Shown here piece by piece: positions 48,694 through 59,720 of a DNA stretch of 64,000 nucleotides; position 1 is the stretch's first letter, and each line of letters opens with the position of its first letter. Position numbers and translations under genes: made by a program. Below the pieces are notes generated by a model that had not been told where the DNA came from, did not search any database, and saw only the letters and a list, made by a program, of their open reading frames with translations. This DNA comes from Colletotrichum lupini (Eukaryota; Ascomycota; Sordariomycetes; Glomerellales; Glomerellaceae): contig NC_064672.1 in NCBI RefSeq assembly GCF_023278565.1, positions 7,502,001 through 7,566,000 on the forward strand. Direction: 5' to 3'.

Positions 48694-49428
48694 ATGTCAT
48701 CACCAAGGAAACACGTCGTCTTCGACATCGTAGGCACCTGCATGTCCTACGACGCCATCCCCCGCGCCATCGAAACCCGTCTCGGCCCCAAACTCGCAGA
48801 ACACAACATCAAGCCCGCCCTCCTCAGCTTCGCCTGGATCGAGGCCGCCGAGCGCGAGTACACTTACCTCTCCATCCAAGGCCGCTACCGCCGCTTCTAC
48901 GACATCTTCCGCAGCCTCTTCTACCGCATGCTCTTCCAAGCCGGCGTCCCCGAACCGCGCAAACTCGCCACCGACGACGACGTAGCCTACATCATGGACC
49001 GCTTCCTCGAGCTCGAGGCCCGGCCCGGCACAAAGGAGTGCTTCACGCTGCTGCGAGAGGCCGGCTTCACAGTCTGGGCCTTCACGGCGGGCGACGCGAA
49101 GCGCGTGGGCGGGTACTTTGCCAAGGCGGGCATCGACATGCCCGCGGAGAACCTCAAGAGCTGCGACGCGGACGGCATCGGCAAGCCGGACCCCAGGGCG
49201 TACAAGCCCGTGCTGGAGAGCTTTGGCGGGGAGGAGGCGTGGTTCGCGGCGGCGCACATGTGGGATGCGTCGGCGGCCAAGGGGTGCGGGTTCAAGGGGG
49301 CGTGGTGCGCCGTGTACGAGGGGGAGCCGTGTACGGATTTGTTTGGTGAGATGGATGTCATGGCGACCGAGTTGCCGGACATGGCGCGGAAGATTATAGC
49401 CGCTTCGGAGGGGGCGGCCGCGGCGTAA
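48694..49428 (+). CDS. HAD-superfamily hydrolase (haloacid dehalogenase-like)
   Basis: This is an intronless ORF of 244 aa with the HAD motifs in order. VVFDIVGT has nucleophile Asp about 11, and AFTAGD supplies Thr about 131. GKPDPRAYKP has Lys about 164, and AAAHMWDASAAKGCGFKGAW has an acidic Asp about 191. The cap lies between motifs I and II (residues about 20-110), as in type C1 enzymes. The second Asp of the phosphatase DxDxT box is absent (D-I-V-G-T), which points to a 2-haloacid dehalogenase-type hydrolase rather than a phosphatase. The substrate is unknown. It sits between the GABA pair and an FAD oxidase on the same strand as the latter. A role in that pathway is conceivable but unsupported. 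Confidence 0.85.
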   Translation: MSSPRKHVVFDIVGTCMSYDAIPRAIETRLGPKLAEHNIKPALLSFAWIEAAEREYTYLSIQGRYRRFYDIFRSLFYRMLFQAGVPEPRKLATDDDVAYIMDRFLELEARPGTKECFTLLREAGFTVWAFTAGDAKRVGGYFAKAGIDMPAENLKSCDADGIGKPDPRAYKPVLESFGGEEAWFAAAHMWDASAAKGCGFKGAWCAVYEGEPCTDLFGEMDVMATELPDMARKIIAASEGAAAA

Positions 49429-50146
49429 ACGGCGTGATGGGGAGGGGGGATCCCTATCCGTGTGATGGGGGAAAGATCACGGGGGTGTTTAGTCCTCGGT
49501 CTCGCTTTTCTAAGCGGTAAACTCCCCCGGAATAATGAACAAAATGACCAATCTTTATGCATTGTTTTCTACTGTGAAGAAAGATATCGTTCTCGGGTTG
49601 TTGGTTGAAGCTGATTCGCTGTGGATATCCTTCATCAAATGTCACTGGGCGTCTGTCATTTGCTTATCACACCTTAGAGAGAAAAAGAGAGGACCCGGCA
49701 AATTGCCGGTCCCGTCCTCCCCCGCCGCCGGCTCGGCCTCCGGTCTCGGACACTCGCCGTGTTTTCCGTCATAAACCCCTCCAAAAAGCACTAACATCCA
49801 CCCGTGATCCGGAGCTAGAACCAGAGAGATATCGGTGGGTATGGGTCCCATGCCCGATGCATCCTATCTCGGGTTTCCGGCCTCCAGTGCTTCTTATCAG
49901 CCCCAATTGAGCTTCAACGGCACGTTGGTTCATTGAAACGTGCCGGTTCGTACGTTGATAGTAGTACCAGCCCAAAGAAGCGCTTGTTTTCCCCAACATT
50001 GGTATATAGAAAGTCCACACATATTGCTTATCAGCTCGGGCTTCACTTCTAGCCTGCCCAGTGAACCTTTGCCCCTCCTATTGCGAAAAAGGGAAGCCCG
50101 AAAGAAGCCTGCCAAGTCCACCTCTCATCCCGTCACACCCCATGCC
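49429..50146 (+). promoter_or_regulatory. Promoter region of FAD oxidoreductase
   Basis: This 0.7-kb region contains a perfect 8-base inverted repeat, GGCACGTT-N10-AACGTGCC (49,919-49,944). It overlaps a copy of CCGGTTCG (49,943-49,950), about 200 bases before the start codon. Another CCGG-rich patch is near 49,700-49,750. No other gene is supported here. Confidence 0.45.
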
Positions 50147-51602
50147 ATGCCCGCACCAAAGCCGGCAAACCGGACCCCGGTCTCCAACCCCGTCCCCTCC
50201 TTCTGGAACGCCGCCCCCCGCCCCCTCGACGACCACCGCACCGCCCCGGACCTCCCCGCCGCGAGCGACATCGTCATCGTCGGCGCCGGCTTCGCGGGCG
50301 TCGCCACGGCCTACCACATCCTCAAGGACAACCCATCCCCGCCGTCCATCACCATCCTCGAGGCCAGGAAGGTGTGTTCCGGCGCCTCGGGTCGCAACGG
50401 CGGGCACGTCAAGCCCGACACGTATTTCCAGGTGCCAAAGTACACCAAGCTCTTTGGTCCCGAGCAGGCAGCCGCGTTGGCCGCGTTTGAGGCCTCGAAT
50501 GTGTACGCCGTCAAGGAGCTCGTGGAGAGTGAGGGCTTAGATTGCGACTTCCACTTGACAAGGGCGATTGATGTGTATCTTGATCCGGAGCATGCCAAGG
50601 AGACTGAGGCTGCGTATCGGGAATTAGTGAAGGCGGGGGTCGTGAATATGAAGGATGTTGCTTTCACTCCAAAGAAGGATGCTGAAAGGGTAAGTCTATT
50701 CCCCCACTAACATCAATGATGAGAGATATAGACTAATCTTCCAAACACAGGTCTCAGGAGTCAAGGGCGCTCAATGCGCCTTCTCTTTCACAGCAGCACA
50801 TCTATGGCCAGCAAAAATGGTCCACCAGCTACTAGACCGCCTCCTCAAAAAGGGGTTGAACCTGCAAGCCAACACGCCAGTAACATCGATCTCATCAGCG
50901 CCCGACGCCGCCGGCCGCTGGACAATCCAGACCCCGCGCGGCGCCATCAGCGCCGGCACAGTCGTCGTAGCCACAAACGGCTACACAGCTCAAGTCCTCC
51001 CGCAATACGAAGACCGCATAGTCCCCGTCCGCGGCCTCTGCAGCCGCATCACCACCCCGGGGGGCCCCAACGGCCCGCACCTGGTCAACACGTACGGCAT
51101 CCGCTTCGACGCGCGAAACAACGACTACCTCATCCCCCGGGCGGACGGGAGCATCGTCGTCGGCGGCGCGCGGCAGATGTTTTGGCATAAGCGCGGCGAG
51201 TGGTTCGACAACGTCCGGGACGACGAGCTAGTGAAGGGCGCGTCGCCGTACTTTGACGGGTACATGCAGAGGCACTTCCGCGGGTGGGAGGAGAGCGGCG
51301 CGACGACGGAGAGGGTGTGGACGGGCATCATGGGGTACAGCTCCGATTTCATGCCGCACCTGGGTGGTGTGCCTGGGAAGCCGGGGCAGTACATCATTGC
51401 CGGGTTTTCTGGCCACGGCATGCCGGAGATTCTGCTCTCGAGTAAAGGCGTGGCGGCCATGATTCGCGATGGGGCTTCATTTGAGAGCACGGGGCTGCCG
51501 AGGATCATGGAGACGTCGAGGGCGAGGATCGAGAGGATCGATAGCCCGCTCGAGGACGGACTCAAGTCCCTGTGGGAGGATGATGTGAAGGCGAAGCTTT
51601 GA
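50147..51602 (+). CDS. FAD-dependent amine/amino-acid oxidase, DAO family (gamma-glutamylputrescine oxidase-like)
   Basis: Two exons (50,147-50,689; 50,751-51,602) give 464 aa. The Rossmann FAD motif DIVIVGAGFAGVATAYHIL lies at residues 41-59, with a ribose-binding Glu in ITILEARKV about 13 residues later. GASGRNGGHVKP (79-90) is the hallmark of the DAO subgroup containing bacterial PuuB/OrdL. Near the C-terminus VWTGIMGYSSDFMPHLG and IIAGFSGHGMPEILLSSKG complete the FAD site. PuuB oxidises gamma-glutamylputrescine on the way to GABA. Sarcosine and other amino-acid oxidases are alternatives. The ATG at 50,147 was chosen over upstream codons because the preceding sequence reads as UTR, and an ATG five bases earlier is out of frame. 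Position next to the GABA-shunt pair fits an upstream amine-catabolic role, but the exact substrate is inferred. Confidence 0.85.
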
Positions 51603-52530
51603 AGGGGATACGGGCCACGACTCTGACTAATAAGCCGATAAGTCAATAAGAGACTGGTCTACTCTGTACAATAACACAACCTCGAATCCTCGAGCTCGAG
51701 AAACCTCTTGTTCCTTGCTTTTCCCCCTCGTAAGAGCTTTCTCTATGTCAGCGAATGCATCACTCAACATCGACTGTCTACCTATAATTTGAATTGGAGT
51801 CTTCTAAAGTGAACGAGTCTAGAACACAGTCAGATGCCGCACCACGAGTCAAGGCAACTCCAGGATCTGGGTTCCTGGGTTTGTGCTTCATGCAACATTT
51901 CGGCTCCGACCAGGATATAGCCGGCTTCCCCGCGTCTTGGTCACCAAAAAACAGCGGGTCCGCTTCCCTCCGACCCCCCGCCGACCGCGGCGCTGGAGGT
52001 TTCGCCGAAATTCTGCCTCCCCGACCCACTCCCCTTCTGGCCTTGCCTTCTGGGAAATGGGGCGCGCGGCGGTGGAGGACTAAGGTTAGTAGACTCAGCC
52101 AGAGAGTCAGCGCCAGCACCAGCAGGCCTATCTTAGCTCCCCTCACACACAAACTTGGAACAACAACTCTCATTCACTCACTCACTCATTCCTTTATCCA
52201 CCCGCATACCTTGCCCACTCCCAATTCCGAGGAATTTGCAAGGGCATTGAGAGACAGGAACCAGACCTTCCTTTCTGAACACGGGCTTCCTTCGTTACGG
52301 GGGGGTCACTTGGGAAACACTTTCCGCGGAGAGCCTAAACGAACCTCCCTACACACAAAGAAGACCAAGCCAGAGACACAGAGAGACAAACATAGACAGA
52401 GAGAGTCCTCCACCACCGGCCCGGGTCCTCGCCTGGCCCTGTTGATGGGCACAGTCCGCTGCTGCCGCCCTCTCTCGCTATCTACTACAGTCCCCTTATC
52501 GGCTATTGCGACTCCAAGAAGAAGTTGTAA
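51603..52530 (+). promoter_or_regulatory. Promoter and long leader of Zn2Cys6 regulator
   Basis: This 0.9-kb region has no supported gene. The last 400 bases are rich in CA/TC repeats (CTCACTCACTCATTC around 52,175) typical of fungal 5' leaders. An in-frame TAA directly precedes the regulator ATG. Confidence 0.4.
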
Positions 52531-55500
52531 ATGGATCCCGAGGACGGCTTGCGCCTGCAACGACACAAGCAGCGTCGCGTAGCGGATAAGGAGCGGAAGA
52601 GGGCAGTTCGAGCGTATGATGAAGCCCATTTCTCTTGTTTTGTTATTCCTCCCACGTTCCTGTCCAGTCACATTTTCAATACCAGTTACTCGGTCCAATT
52701 GATGTGCGAGAACCTCCCTCATGCTGACGCGACCAAGCTGTGACGGATGTCGGCGACTCAAAGAAAAATGCGACGGAGGAGTCCCTTGCCGCCGGTGCAC
52801 CCGTCTGCGCCGGCAGTGCGAGTTCCTCACGCCCACGACGAGAGATGAGCCCGGATCGGAAAACTCGACAAGGTGAGAACCTATAGACCTCTTGTTTCTC
52901 TATACCCATGTCCTTCCCCAAACGTAGCACTGTTACAAGATGCCTCAATGCGATATCTCATGCTTTTCTTTCCCTTGGGTTCTTTGCACCAATGTAAAAC
53001 ATCTGGCTGACAAACGGGCCATATCGGCGGGTATAATAATGATAGACCCCGCCACTCGCAACATCATGAAGACGCTCAGTTGAGCCAGAGAATGTCCTAC
53101 ATGGAGCGGCTCCTGGCGCACTACACCGGCAAGAGCACCCTTGACGCCGAGACTCTAAAGACCTTGACCGAGTCCGTGGAGAAGATGAAGTCGCCTGCTG
53201 GACGACCGCGCACCGGCCCGGAGGGCGCGGTGACCGGGGCCGGCGGTGGTGCTGGTGCTGGCGGTGGAGCGGATGTCACCATGGAGCCGGACGTCGGCGC
53301 CGAGGCAGAGGTGCAATCGCATAGCTCCGACTCTTTCAAGGTTGACGAGATAACGGTTCAGCCTCTGGAGAACAACATCACACGTAAGGCGGGCCCTATC
53401 TCTCTTCCCTCTCCCCTTCTCCTCCCTTCCCCCTGCTCTACCCTTCCCTCTTCCACGGACCCTCAACAGGCTCGGCGCTAGCATCCCGAAGGACCTCTCC
53501 CCGTAGACCGCCATGTTGACCTCCGAGCAGATTACTCCGGCGAGTTCTCACACTGGAACTTCTCCATGCGGATAAAGCAATGGATCGAACAGTGTGTAAA
53601 CGTAAGCATGCCCGCCCTTTCACCTCAACCAAGTCAGCATCGCTGACCCCCCTTCTCATAGGACGCCCCGGATGGTCCAAAGACACAGTTCAAAGAATAC
53701 TACCGCCCAGAAGAACTCCAGTCCCCCTCCAACACAGTAGCCTCCCTCTCCTCCCTCCCGCCCCGCTACGTCGCAGACTTCCTCGTCCAGGCCTTCTTCA
53801 ATCATGCCGAGACGAGCTACTTTTACGTCGAGCGTCACTGGCTCATGGACAGGCTCGACCTCGTCTACGAGAACTCGGCCTCCCTGACGCGCCGCGACGT
53901 CGGCACCGTCTGCATGATCCTCATCATCTTCGCCATCGGTACGCAGTACGCCTACCTCGACTCCCGGAACGAGAGGGGCGGCCCACCCAGCGCCGCCGCC
54001 GACTCGAGCCCCTTTTCGGAGGACACCATCGGCATAATGTTCTATCAGCAGGCGTGCCGGCTGGTCCCCGACGTGATTACCATATCGTCGCTGGAGAGCG
54101 TTCAGGCGTGTTTGCTCATCGGCCTCTACACGTTACCACTCGACGCCTCGGGGCTGTCGTACGTTTACTTGAACCTGGCGGTCAAGCTCGCGATCCAAAA
54201 TGGTATGCACCGGAAGCATCCCGGGGCCGCCATTGACCCTGTCATTCGTGAAACGAGGAACCGTGTCTGGTGGACGGCCTACACAACGGAAAAGTGAGTA
54301 CGCTTTTGTCACGAGCCACCTATTCCTTCTCACATATTGACTTCATCTCCCAGGCGAATCGGCATATTCCACGGCCGGCCAGTATCCATCGCAGCAAGCG
54401 ACGTCGACGCCGAACTCCCAGTCGACAGACCAGAAATCTGGCCCGGCTCAGCACCGCCAAATACGGCACACATGCTAGCAACCCTCCAGCTCAACAACGC
54501 CCTCAGCAGAATAGCTCACCAAATGTCAGTCGCCCCCCTATCTCCGCTCTCTTCCTTACACCTCCTTGTTCTCCCTCATCTCACTAACATTCAACCCACA
54601 AGATCCCTCTTCAAAACTTTTGAAAAGAACGAAATCCCAGAAGGCATGGCCAAGCTCGTCGAGATGAAGGCCCAACTCCACAACTGGTGGAACAGCCTCC
54701 CAGAACCAACCTTCATCAAGGACCCGACCACGGGCCCCGCCGTCTTCCGCCCGACAATGCACCTGAGGCTAGAATACTGCCTCGTCCGCATGTTCGCCGG
54801 CCGCCCCTTCATCTTCCCCCGCGAATCGGCCCACCGCGGCAGCACAGCAAGCTCCTCCGGATCCCCCGCGGACTCCGTCGCCGTCACAGTAGTCGCAGGC
54901 GGCGGCGGCCCCTCCTCCGGTGGTGCCGGTGCCGGCCGCGCCACAACAAGCAGCTCAACCGGCAAAACAACACACCCGCGCGCCGTCCTCGTAGCAGACT
55001 GCGTCGACGCCGCCCTCCTCGTCGTAGAGACCTGCCGCCTCCTCCGCAACACAGTCGGCCTCGCGCGCGCCTCGTACACGGAATTCTCCTCGTGCCGCGC
55101 CGCCCTGCTCGTCATCATCACGCAGTGCCTCCAGAAGAAGACGGACCGCCTCCGCGACGCTCTCAGAGAAGGCATGGCGATGCTGAGGGAGATGTCGGCG
55201 GGTGGGGAGTCGGCGAAATCGGAAATGTCTCTCATCGAGGCTTTTGAGCGCGCGATTTCGAGGCTGGATATGGCGGACGAGAGTAACGGTGGCGGGGCCG
55301 GCGCTGGTGGTGGCGCATCCGGGGTGAAGGAATCTGATTATGCGAGGTTTAAAAAGTGGGAGATGTTATGGAAGACGGATACGCCTGCGCAGGGCCACGG
55401 CCAGGGTGGTGATGCGAGGAGCGAGAGGGATGGACTTGACGCCGCGGGGCTGCCGATTCCGCCGCATCCCGCGGGCATATGGCGGGGGGGAGGACACGGG

Positions 55501-55713
55501 CACTCTAGTGGCGGAGGAGGACATGTTCCTCCCGGCGCGGGGAGGCAGGGTACGGCGTCGTTGCCGCCGGCGATGCCGTTTTTCGGGCTCGATGGGAGTC
55601 TATCGCCTATGCCGCCTGCGCTCGACGAGTTCTCGGCCATGTTCGGGAACGGATACGTGCCGGGTTTTGAAGGTATGGGCGGAAGTGTAAACGGGAATTG
55701 GATGGGTCTTTGA
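52531..55713 (+). CDS. Zn2Cys6 fungal transcription factor with middle homology region
   Basis: Seven exons are proposed: 52,531-52,613; 52,738-52,872; 53,046-53,383; 53,492-53,601 (or from 53,507); 53,662-54,293; 54,354-54,524; 54,603-55,713. They encode 859 (or 854) aa. The binuclear cluster ACDGCRRLKEKCDGG with PCRRCTRLRRQCEF (Cys 29, 32, 39, 45, 48, 55) is preceded by basic residues. The first intron splits just before the first Cys codon, a common position. A short coiled-coil linker follows (SYMERLLAHY). The middle homology region spans exon 5 onward (YVADFLVQAFFNHAETSYFY, FYQQACRLV, NRVWWTAYTTEKR). The C-terminal 150 residues are Gly-rich and disordered. Exon 4 has two usable acceptors. 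Adjacency to GABA and oxidase genes suggests a pathway regulator. I cannot claim it is AmdR. Confidence 0.85.
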
Positions 55714-56910
55714 GTTCAGGTTGGAGGAGAATTCGAAAAGGAAAAAAGGAACCAGTCGATTGAGACATTGCCTACTACACGGCCGGCGGAATCTGGAGTT
55801 TGCGTGTCTCTGTTCATCTCAAGCATGTCATCTACTTGGACGAGGAGATGTCTTCACATCCATCAGTCGTACCTTCCACACGTGGACCTCCATACCTTCC
55901 CAACTAAATACACGAGAAGGATATATGCCCCCCCTCAAGTCCATTCCTGTCACCAGCCAGCAGGCGCCCTCTTAGGGGTCAGGTCAAAACTGGCTGGGTG
56001 GTGGAGTGGTTGAAGTCCACGAACAGCCTAATCGGTGAAGGCTCAAGAGGTCCCGAGTTCAAGTCGAAAAAAATCCCAGCATGTGCGCCAGAGATGTAGC
56101 CCCCGTTCGCCACCGGGGGGGTGAACTCTTTTGCTTTTTGGTATCATCAAGAAGTGAGTAGTCAGGTTAGGATGAAGAATGAGTAGTAGACTGTTTTTTG
56201 AACCAAGACGCGGTTGTACATGCGTGTCTGAACTTGATGAATATTGTTTGATGTGATGTATCAGGCCAGGAAGGGGTGGAAGATTGGTTTCTTACAAGCC
56301 GTCTTAGGGATACCGTCTCATTTTAAAACGAGGGTAGAAGCGACATCACTAAACAAGAGGCGGTGTATATAAACAATGAAAGTGGTCTGACAACCACACT
56401 GACCCTTCAGATGTGGTCTCATGGCCGACCTCCTGTGCAGGAGACCTATTCAGGCAGAATCAAAAAGCCAAGGAGTAAGAACGGAACACGGAGTAAAGGA
56501 GGGAGGAGTCTGCTCATGTAAGAAGCTCGATAGCTCTGTATGATAATCTGCAGAATGACCTTTTTGGGAGCTGGACTTGACATCGGACAAACTCAGGACT
56601 TTTGCCGCCCGCATAGACTTCAAACTTGATATAATAGCAGAATATTTGAGCATCGGCAGCACTTGCTCGCATATTACTGGATAGCCTCATGAGTGTTGTC
56701 TTTGTTGTATAGTAAACATGAGAAAACTTCAGCCTACAAGAGTGAATATCCTGCAACATGAGCGTCTTGGCTGAGAACTACAAAACCAAAGCTAAAGGCT
56801 AACTAACCATCACCACAAAAACAAAACACAACCAACCGTTTCGTTGCCTTGCTGAATATTTCTTCTCCCCAGTCAATCCTTCGATAAACCCTGTCTAACA
56901 AAAAACCCCT
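55714..56910. other. Convergent intergenic region with a tRNA-like relic
   Basis: This 1.2-kb region lies between the 3' ends of the regulator and the sulfite oxidase. Apart from the tRNA-like sequence at 55,993-56,080 nothing is supported. Confidence 0.4.
55993..56080 (+). tRNA. tRNA-like sequence, probably a degenerate class II tRNA (Leu/Ser type)
   Basis: An acceptor stem GCTGGG pairs with CCCAGC over 88 bases. A D-arm folds as TGGA-N10-TCCA around GTGGTTGAAG, including an A-box-like TGGTGGAGTGG. A T-loop-like GTTCAAG is flanked by only 3 good pairs (CGA/TCG). The anticodon stem needs a bulge and the loop is 9 bases, so an anticodon cannot be assigned. Length and long variable region suggest Leu or Ser origin. 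It is more likely a pseudogene or tRNA-derived repeat than a working tRNA. Confidence 0.33.
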
Positions 56911-58750
56911 TCACTCCGTCGGATCCCGCCCGCCCTGCGCTGCCATATTCCTCTCATACTCCTCATCCGACTCAAAGTCAATCTCGGCAGGCAGCGTAAT
57001 CGGCACAATCGGAATCCCATTCTCCTCCAGCTTCTTCAGCCTCGCCGCCGTCGCGGGTCTCGACTTGTTGATGCTATACACCTTGATGCGGTGCGCCGAC
57101 GACGTGACGTGCAAGTCCCAGTTCCTGTGTGGTCTCACCATCAGTCTCTAAATCATCGTCGTCCCCCTCTGCCCACAAAATCGGAAAGAGATCATTTCAA
57201 AGTTGTATCCAAAGAAGTGAAGATGAAGGAGAGAAAAACAAGTGAAAACGGGGGATGAAAGACATACCAAGCAGACCTCACAAAAGTAGGCTGCGTATTA
57301 CACGCATTATCCCACGTCCTCACACAAAACTCCAACCACCCCTCCGCGTCAACAGGCAACTCAATCTCCCACAACCGCCACGCATGGAAATACTTGCCAC
57401 TCATCTTCTCCCAAGGGACCTCATACCACACCCCGCCCCCATCGCCACTGACCTCGACCCTCACAGGCCAATGCCCGCCCCCAGAGTACGCCCACCCCCT
57501 CAACCTCACCTTCCCCTCGTGAACGACCTGCTCCATATCCCTCGGCGTCATGATAGCAGAGCTCACAGGCATCTCCTGGATCGAGAACCCGTTGCTGTAC
57601 TTTACATTCTGCTTCCCCACCTGCGGCGTGTAGTAGATATACTCCCGCCTCTGCACCGGCGCACTGCTCTCGCTCGCGATCGCCCGGATCTGCGTCAACC
57701 ACTTTGTGCTCCGCGCCCCGATGTACCCAAACACCACCGTCCGCAACGGAAACCCGTGGATCCTGGGCAGCGGCTGCCCGTTCATCTCCCACGCCAGCAG
57801 CACCTCGTTCGCCTTGACCTTCCGCCACGGCACGCTCACGACGTAGTTATACACCTTGCCCTTCTTAAAGTACGTATCCGCGCCGTAAAACTCCAAGTGC
57901 GCCGCGCCGTCTCTCAACCCGCCGCAGTGCTTTACGACTTTCTTCAGGGACACGCCCGTCCATCGCGCGGTGCCGATGGCGCCCTCGCCCCAGGGGGCGT
58001 TGATGAGCTCGTCGCCGTCGCCTGGGTACTGCGCGATCTGCTCGATGCGCCGCGTGCCGGAGCACTGGATCGAGACGACGTTGGTTTGGTGTTTGAACTT
58101 GGTTTTCAGGTCGTGCAGGGTCAGTGTCTGCGGGTTGTTGACGAGGCCGGCGATGTCGAGGGTGTATTTGTCCTCGTCGATTTCCGGGATGCCGCCGTGG
58201 TTGCGAACAAAGTGGTCTTTGTTGGAGGTGATTTCTGTCTCGACCAGGCGTTTCTGCGGTTTTTTTCGGTATGTCAGTCTGTGGGGGAGAATCTTGGTGC
58301 GAAGGTTCGATGAGACTAACACGAGGGGGCTCGCCGTTGTAAGGAAACTGAAGAACGTGAATCATATCCTGCGCCTTTTCCTTCTGGACGATATCCCAGC
58401 TGACTTCGGGGATATGACCCAGCCCGCACGCGTAGTGATACTGCTTCCATCGCTCCCCCGTCAGGATCGGATTCGTATCGGGCAGCGGTCCCAGTTGATA
58501 CTGAGGCGGCTATTACAAGCAGTAGGAAAATTCAGTCAGCAGATGCTCCCAACACATGAACCCACAGGGCATCGACGTGTTGACTTACCTCCGGAAAGTC
58601 ATAATGCCTCATGAGCTCTTCAACTTGCTTCTTCTTCTCCGGATACTTCTCCCACTGAATGTACCCTTTCCAGCCATCCCTCTCCTCCTTGAAGTGAGGC
58701 GTCTTACCCTTCGCCTTGAAGGGGATCGCGTGAGGTTCAGCAGGAGCCAT
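56911..58750 (-). CDS. Sulfite oxidase, molybdenum cofactor type without heme domain
   Basis: Minus-strand exons are 58,589-58,750, 58,321-58,509, 57,268-58,253 and 56,911-57,124, totalling 1,551 nt (516 aa). After about 115 N-terminal residues the oxidoreductase molybdopterin-binding domain begins (FVRNHGGIPEID, YTLDIAGLV). It contains VSIQCSGTRR with the Mo-ligand Cys near 181, APWGEGAIGTARWTGV, HLEFYGADTYFKKG, and PLPRIHGFPLR. The C-terminal dimerisation domain has RGWAYSGGGHWPVRVEVS, EFCVRTWDNACNTQP and SAWNWDLHVTSSAHRIKVYS. No cytochrome b5 domain is present, so it resembles the heme-free plant-type enzyme. It oxidises sulfite to sulfate, and some fungal homologues may act on other S- or N-oxides. 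The last splice junction (TG|G) restores a conserved Trp, supporting the model. Confidence 0.9.
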
Positions 58751-59720
58751 GGTGAGTACGACAAATAAAAGAGGAAGTCAGAAAGCCGATTTCCACTGAA
58801 AATATCTCTTGAGTGACCACAAAAGACGGGAAGACGTCGTTAATAAGATGCAAAGCCACTCATCGACCGGCATCCAATAATACGCCAGAAGTCAATCTCC
58901 TACACTGGCAAAATCACACTTGGAAACCATGACACACATCTCTCAGCGAGTCCAATTTGTTATAAACACACCCCAGCCAATAAACAGCCTCTCATTTAGA
59001 ATCTGATGCCGTCATGAAGACATCAAACAACCGTCTTCTCTCATGCGGAAGCTTTGCCGCGGCCCGACGCTAACAAACCCGCGTTGCAGGTATGTCAGCG
59101 TTGCAGGAGCCATGTTACCTGTGATCTGGCCCCTCCTCCCCCACGCGAGATAGCAATCAAACTCGCGTCTTCGGATCGGGAATCTCGGTTACAGTCGCTG
59201 GCAACGAGAGTCTAGCCACAAAAGCCAAGATTCGTAACCGTCGCCGTTGGTTGTGCCCGTTGTGGTACTCCACTTAGTCATGACGTTGATCGTCCGGTCC
59301 CCCCTGTCGTATGTGAAAACAAGCATTTGCCGTTTGGAACGCTATCGCTAGACTCGGTCAAAAGTCGGCGACACTTGGCATTCGGCGGAACATGATGATC
59401 CAGGCACTGACGAGGTCTCACGGAAACCGAGAATCATGACTTTCGGGTGTGAACATTAGGGATGTATATTCCGAGCGATCCGCGATGAAACGATAGGGTA
59501 ATCTAGGTAATGTGCTCCTCTCCTTAACGCCGTCAGCGTCCTATCATAGCCGCCTGCTAAAACCAAAATAATGCAATGTCCTGTAGGACAAAAACTGACA
59601 GAAGCCCCAGGTTGAGACTGGGGCTTCATGAACCTCTGACCTTCTACCGCCCTTTAATGATGTTTCCCCCTCTTCAGGTACAGCCTCTCCTCTATACCCA
59701 TCTTTTTTGTCAAAACTCCA
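58751..59720. other. Intergenic region upstream of sulfite oxidase
   Basis: This 1-kb region lies between the sulfite oxidase start and the 3' end of the exchanger gene. It holds the sulfite oxidase promoter on the minus strand. No gene, repeat or RNA is supported. Confidence 0.4.

Noticed and set aside
52531..55713. Naming the Zn2Cys6 regulator AmdR/IntA
   Set aside because: Only general family features are visible. Genomic proximity to GABA genes is not enough to assign orthology.
57255..58313. 352-codon plus-strand open frame overlapping the sulfite oxidase
   Set aside because: It is the antisense shadow of a GC-rich coding exon. The protein is Pro/Arg/His-rich with no motif, while the minus strand encodes a complete molybdopterin domain with matching splice sites.
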